Of a stretch of 64,000 nt of DNA, positions 60,513-64,000 are shown one piece after another. The translations under genes were made by a program, and so were the position numbers. Source of the DNA: Mitsuaria chitosanitabida ATCC BAA-476 = NBRC 102408 (GTDB lineage: Bacteria; Pseudomonadota; Gammaproteobacteria; Burkholderiales; Burkholderiaceae_C); assembly GCF_001598255.1 (NCBI RefSeq), contig NZ_BCYP01000017.1:62001-126000 (forward strand), read 5' to 3'. The notes under the pieces are model-generated. The model saw only the letters and a program-made list of their open reading frames with translations. It was not told the origin of the DNA and did not search any database. Every line of letters begins with the position of its first letter. Within the stretch, counting starts at the first letter, position 1.

Positions 60513-60556
60513 ACTCCCTCTCCCGCTTGCGGGAGAGGGCAGGGGTGAGGGTCTTC
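60513..60556. repeat. Dispersed 44-bp palindromic repeat, copy 2 (intergenic)
   Basis: Arms CCCTCTCCCGC (60516-60526) and GCGGGAGAGGG (60529-60539) around TT, then CAGGGGTGAGGGTCTTC. It matches copy 1 (4590-4633) at 43 of 44 bases. It lies between the convergent rlmI and Lrp-type genes and could act as a bidirectional terminator here. Confidence 0.9.
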
Positions 60557-60564
60557 CGCGCGCC

Positions 60565-61050
60565 TCACCCCCTCGCCGCCGGCAGGCTCAGCCGCGGCTC
60601 AAACTTGGCCCGTTTCACGCTGAAGAAGGCCTTCACGTTGCGGACGTTGGCCTGCTGCGTGAAGAGCCGCTGCACCAGCGCGTGATAGGCCGGCATGTCC
60701 GGCACCTGCAGCACCAGCACGAAGTCCGGCCCTGGCGCGACGCGCCAGCACTGCTGGACCTCGGGCGCCGCGACGGCGATGAGCTCGAAGGCGTCCAGGT
60801 GCTCGGCGCCCTGGCGGTCCAGCGTGATCTCGACCAGCGCGGACAGTCCCGCGCCGAGCTTCTCCGGCGACAGGATGGCCACCCGCTTCTCGATCACCCC
60901 GGCCTCGACCAGTCGCCGCACGCGGCGCAGGCAAGTCGCTGGCGACACATGCGCGCGATCGGCCAGCGCCTGGTTGGACAGCGACGCGTCCTGCTGAAGC
61001 AGGTCCAGCACCCGCAAGTCGATGGGGTCGAGATCGATGGAAGGTGCCAT
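60565..61050 (-). CDS. Lrp/AsnC-family transcriptional regulator
   Basis: A 161-residue regulator with an N-terminal HTH ('LDLLQQDASLSNQALADRAHVSPATCLRRVRRL') and a C-terminal RAM ligand-binding domain ('ALVEITLDRQGAEHLDAFE', 'CWRVAPGPDFVLVLQVPDM'). The start could be 61050 (MAPSIDL, used here), 61065 or 61080; none has a clear Shine-Dalgarno. It is divergent from glmS, and the intervening palindrome at 61061-61112 may be its operator, allowing control of glmS or self-repression. Confidence 0.9.
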   Translation of the reverse strand: MAPSIDLDPIDLRVLDLLQQDASLSNQALADRAHVSPATCLRRVRRLVEAGVIEKRVAILSPEKLGAGLSALVEITLDRQGAEHLDAFELIAVAAPEVQQCWRVAPGPDFVLVLQVPDMPAYHALVQRLFTQQANVRNVKAFFSVKRAKFEPRLSLPAARG

Positions 61051-61060
61051 AAATAGATCA

Positions 61061-61112
61061 ATCATGAAAGGATCCATCACATCGTGAATCCGATGGTGGA
61101 TTCTTTCATCAT
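61061..61112. promoter_or_regulatory. Imperfect palindrome between Lrp-type gene and glmS
   Basis: ATCATGAAAGGATCCA (61061-61076) and TGGATTCTTTCATCAT (61097-61112) match as an inverted repeat at 14 of 16 positions; a smaller perfect dyad GAATCC/GGATTC lies within (61086-61091, 61098-61103). AT-rich bent DNA with dyads suits Lrp-family binding. It overlaps candidate starts of the regulator. Confidence 0.6.
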
Positions 61113-61201
61113 TGACTCAATATCGAAAGCATTCGCCTCGGCGAGATGCCTAGCATTCCGCCATTCGCAAATTTCAACCGGACCACCGGGGAGAGCAAAC
61201 C

Positions 61202-63076
<1,875 letters not shown>

Positions 63077-63082
63077 GAAGAC

Positions 63083-63111
63083 GCGCCCGGGACTCTGATA
63101 GTCCCGGGCGC
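63083..63111 (+). terminator. 12-bp-stem terminator after glmS
   Basis: GCGCCCGGGACT (63083-63094) and AGTCCCGGGCGC (63100-63111) are perfect complements around CTGAT, starting 7 bp after the glmS stop codon. It is GC-rich with only a short T content downstream. Confidence 0.78.
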
Positions 63112-63157
63112 ATCTCGGAATCGGCGTCAGGCGCTTTTTGCTTGATGCAAGGCGAGC

Positions 63158-63658
63158 CTAATCGAGAAGAAGCGACGAGACGATGCCTGGTACAACGCTC
63201 TTGGCCGCTGCATATGGGTCAGTTGCCTGCGCTACCTTCAATCTAGCGAAGTAGTTAGCCACCCCCAGTCCGCTTACTAGTTTTGATTCCACCACATATT
63301 CCCCAGGTGGAAGGTCGGGCATCGAATAAGTGGCAGAGCCTCGCATCTCGTAGGTGCGGAGATTGGGTTGCGAAATCAGAGCAACTGAAATCGCCCCCAG
63401 TTTCAAATTGATTGGTTGTAAATAGATCTCGGTGGTGAGGGAGGCGGCGGACGGTAGGCATTGGGCATTGGCGACGGTTGCATTCACCAGCATGCCTGCT
63501 GACAGTTGAATGGGCGTCCTGTCGCCAACAACATAATTGCTTTTGCCAATGCTGGTGTAGCTGTTGTATTGGCAACCATATGCGGCCTGTGCATGCGCCA
63601 GTTCAGCGGCGCCGATCGATGCAAACAGGATCGCAATGTGGACTAGCAGTCGACGCAT
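63158..63658 (-). CDS. Exported hypothetical protein (166 aa), low GC
   Basis: A signal peptide ('LLVHIAILFASIGAAELAHAQ', cleavage near 23) leads to a mature domain with 'YGCQYNSYTSIGKSNYVVGDRTP' and strand-rich segments ('YEMRGSATYSMPDLPPGEYVVESKL'), perhaps beta-sandwich. Two Cys (in 'YGCQY' and 'AQCLPS') could form a disulfide. No family recognised. Codon use is clearly lower in GC than neighbours, and it pairs with the next gene on the same strand. Confidence 0.65.
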   Translation of the reverse strand: MRRLLVHIAILFASIGAAELAHAQAAYGCQYNSYTSIGKSNYVVGDRTPIQLSAGMLVNATVANAQCLPSAASLTTEIYLQPINLKLGAISVALISQPNLRTYEMRGSATYSMPDLPPGEYVVESKLVSGLGVANYFARLKVAQATDPYAAAKSVVPGIVSSLLLD

Positions 63659-63672
63659 CTTCGTCCCCGAAG

Positions 63673-63987
63673 TTAGCCGAGCCACAGGCCGATAAGCTGG
63701 GCCCCGGACGCCGTGCAAGAGGTGCCGTCGGCAAACCGAGCGCGCACAATCTTCCCAGTGGAAACGGCGGTTAACCCCGTAGCAAAGTAAAACTTGGCAG
63801 CGGCGTCCGTCAATGGCGCCATACCCGACCCGCCGGAGTTCCAAGTGATCCAGATGGATCCATTGTCGGCATAGACCGAGGCCGGCGATAGCGCGCATTC
63901 AACATAGGCGTTTGCGTTGAATGAGCATGTCATCGCGACTCCGAAAGCCGTGAGGTATTTGCAGAGTGAGTACTTGATTTGAAGCAT
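63673..63987 (-). CDS. Exported hypothetical protein (104 aa), low GC
   Basis: A 104-residue protein with a signal-like start ('KYLTAFGVAMTCSFNANA', cleavage near 27) and a mature part 'YVECALSPASVYADNGSIWITW' ... 'FADGTSCTASGAQLIGLWLG' with two Cys that could pair. 14 bp separate it from the next gene, suggesting one transcript. Unrecognised; low GC like its partner, so possibly acquired. Confidence 0.62.
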   Translation of the reverse strand: MLQIKYSLCKYLTAFGVAMTCSFNANAYVECALSPASVYADNGSIWITWNSGGSGMAPLTDAAAKFYFATGLTAVSTGKIVRARFADGTSCTASGAQLIGLWLG

Positions 63988-64000
63988 GATTGGGGCGCTG

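Noticed and set aside
60513-60556. Insertion-sequence end
   Set aside because: The 44-bp palindrome has no transposase or target duplication nearby; it behaves as a dispersed repetitive element.

Overview
The window is high-GC, densely coded DNA from a betaproteobacterium of the order Burkholderiales, most like the Roseateles/Mitsuaria/Pelomonas group. That placement is inferred from gene content and order: purE-purK-tsaC, dapF-DUF484-xerC, ahcY-tlyA-metF behind an SAH riboswitch, and a LysR/DUF2917 divergent pair. I see no rRNA, tRNA, CRISPR array, insertion sequence or phage. The window looks chromosomal, with a core backbone and a few accessory patches.

Layout. 1-2.3 kb: end of a glutathione transferase and an M48 membrane peptidase. 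2.6-12.1 kb: a seven-gene minus-strand operon (TonB-dependent receptor, PhoD-type phosphatase, solute-binding protein, alkaline-phosphatase-superfamily hydrolase, two permeases, ATPase) divergent from a DeoR/GlpR-type regulator. Five junctions are 4-base ATGA/GTGA overlaps. I read it as a self-contained organophosphate capture, import and hydrolysis system. 12.1-15.9 kb: thioredoxin-like co-chaperone, purE, purK and tsaC. 15.9-19.3 kb: two envelope lipoproteins (a degenerate SGNH hydrolase and a lipase-like hydrolase) and OmpW. 19.4-24.9 kb: tsaB, rimI, a family 4 uracil-DNA glycosylase, a PAS-GGDEF-EAL protein and a MidA-like methyltransferase, mostly translationally coupled. 24.9-34.3 kb: S9 peptidase, cca, a small PEP-CTERM-like protein, GST, lytic transglycosylase, 5-formyl-THF cyclo-ligase, LysR, DUF2917 and TfoX-like genes. 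34.4-37 kb: a second, divergent cyclo-ligase coupled to a prolidase, then a second OmpW-like gene.

37.2-41.4 kb and 51.4-52.7 kb hold the methyl cycle: metF, tlyA and ahcY with a clear SAH riboswitch, plus metK with a TTG start and a leader resembling the SAM-II/SAM-V aptamers. 41.4-48.9 kb holds small genes (oxidoreductase-like, infA and several unknowns), tandem AraC regulators divergent from an aldo/keto reductase, and a YcaQ-family protein. 49-51.3 kb has two tandem response-regulator diguanylate cyclases. 52.8-57.9 kb holds an LpxL/HtrB acyltransferase, dapF-DUF484-xerC and a predicted outer-membrane protein. 58-63.1 kb holds an AAA ATPase preceded by a cluster of TTATCG motifs, rlmI, an Lrp-type regulator and glmS. 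The last 0.9 kb has lower GC and encodes two unrecognised exported proteins.

Two window-wide patterns stand out. Eight genes have a -10-like hexamer 6-8 bases before the start codon and no Shine-Dalgarno, suggesting leaderless transcripts. Short tandem repeats (8-, 10- and 6-bp units) and a 44-bp dispersed palindromic repeat also occur, one copy of the latter lying inside the start of a permease gene.
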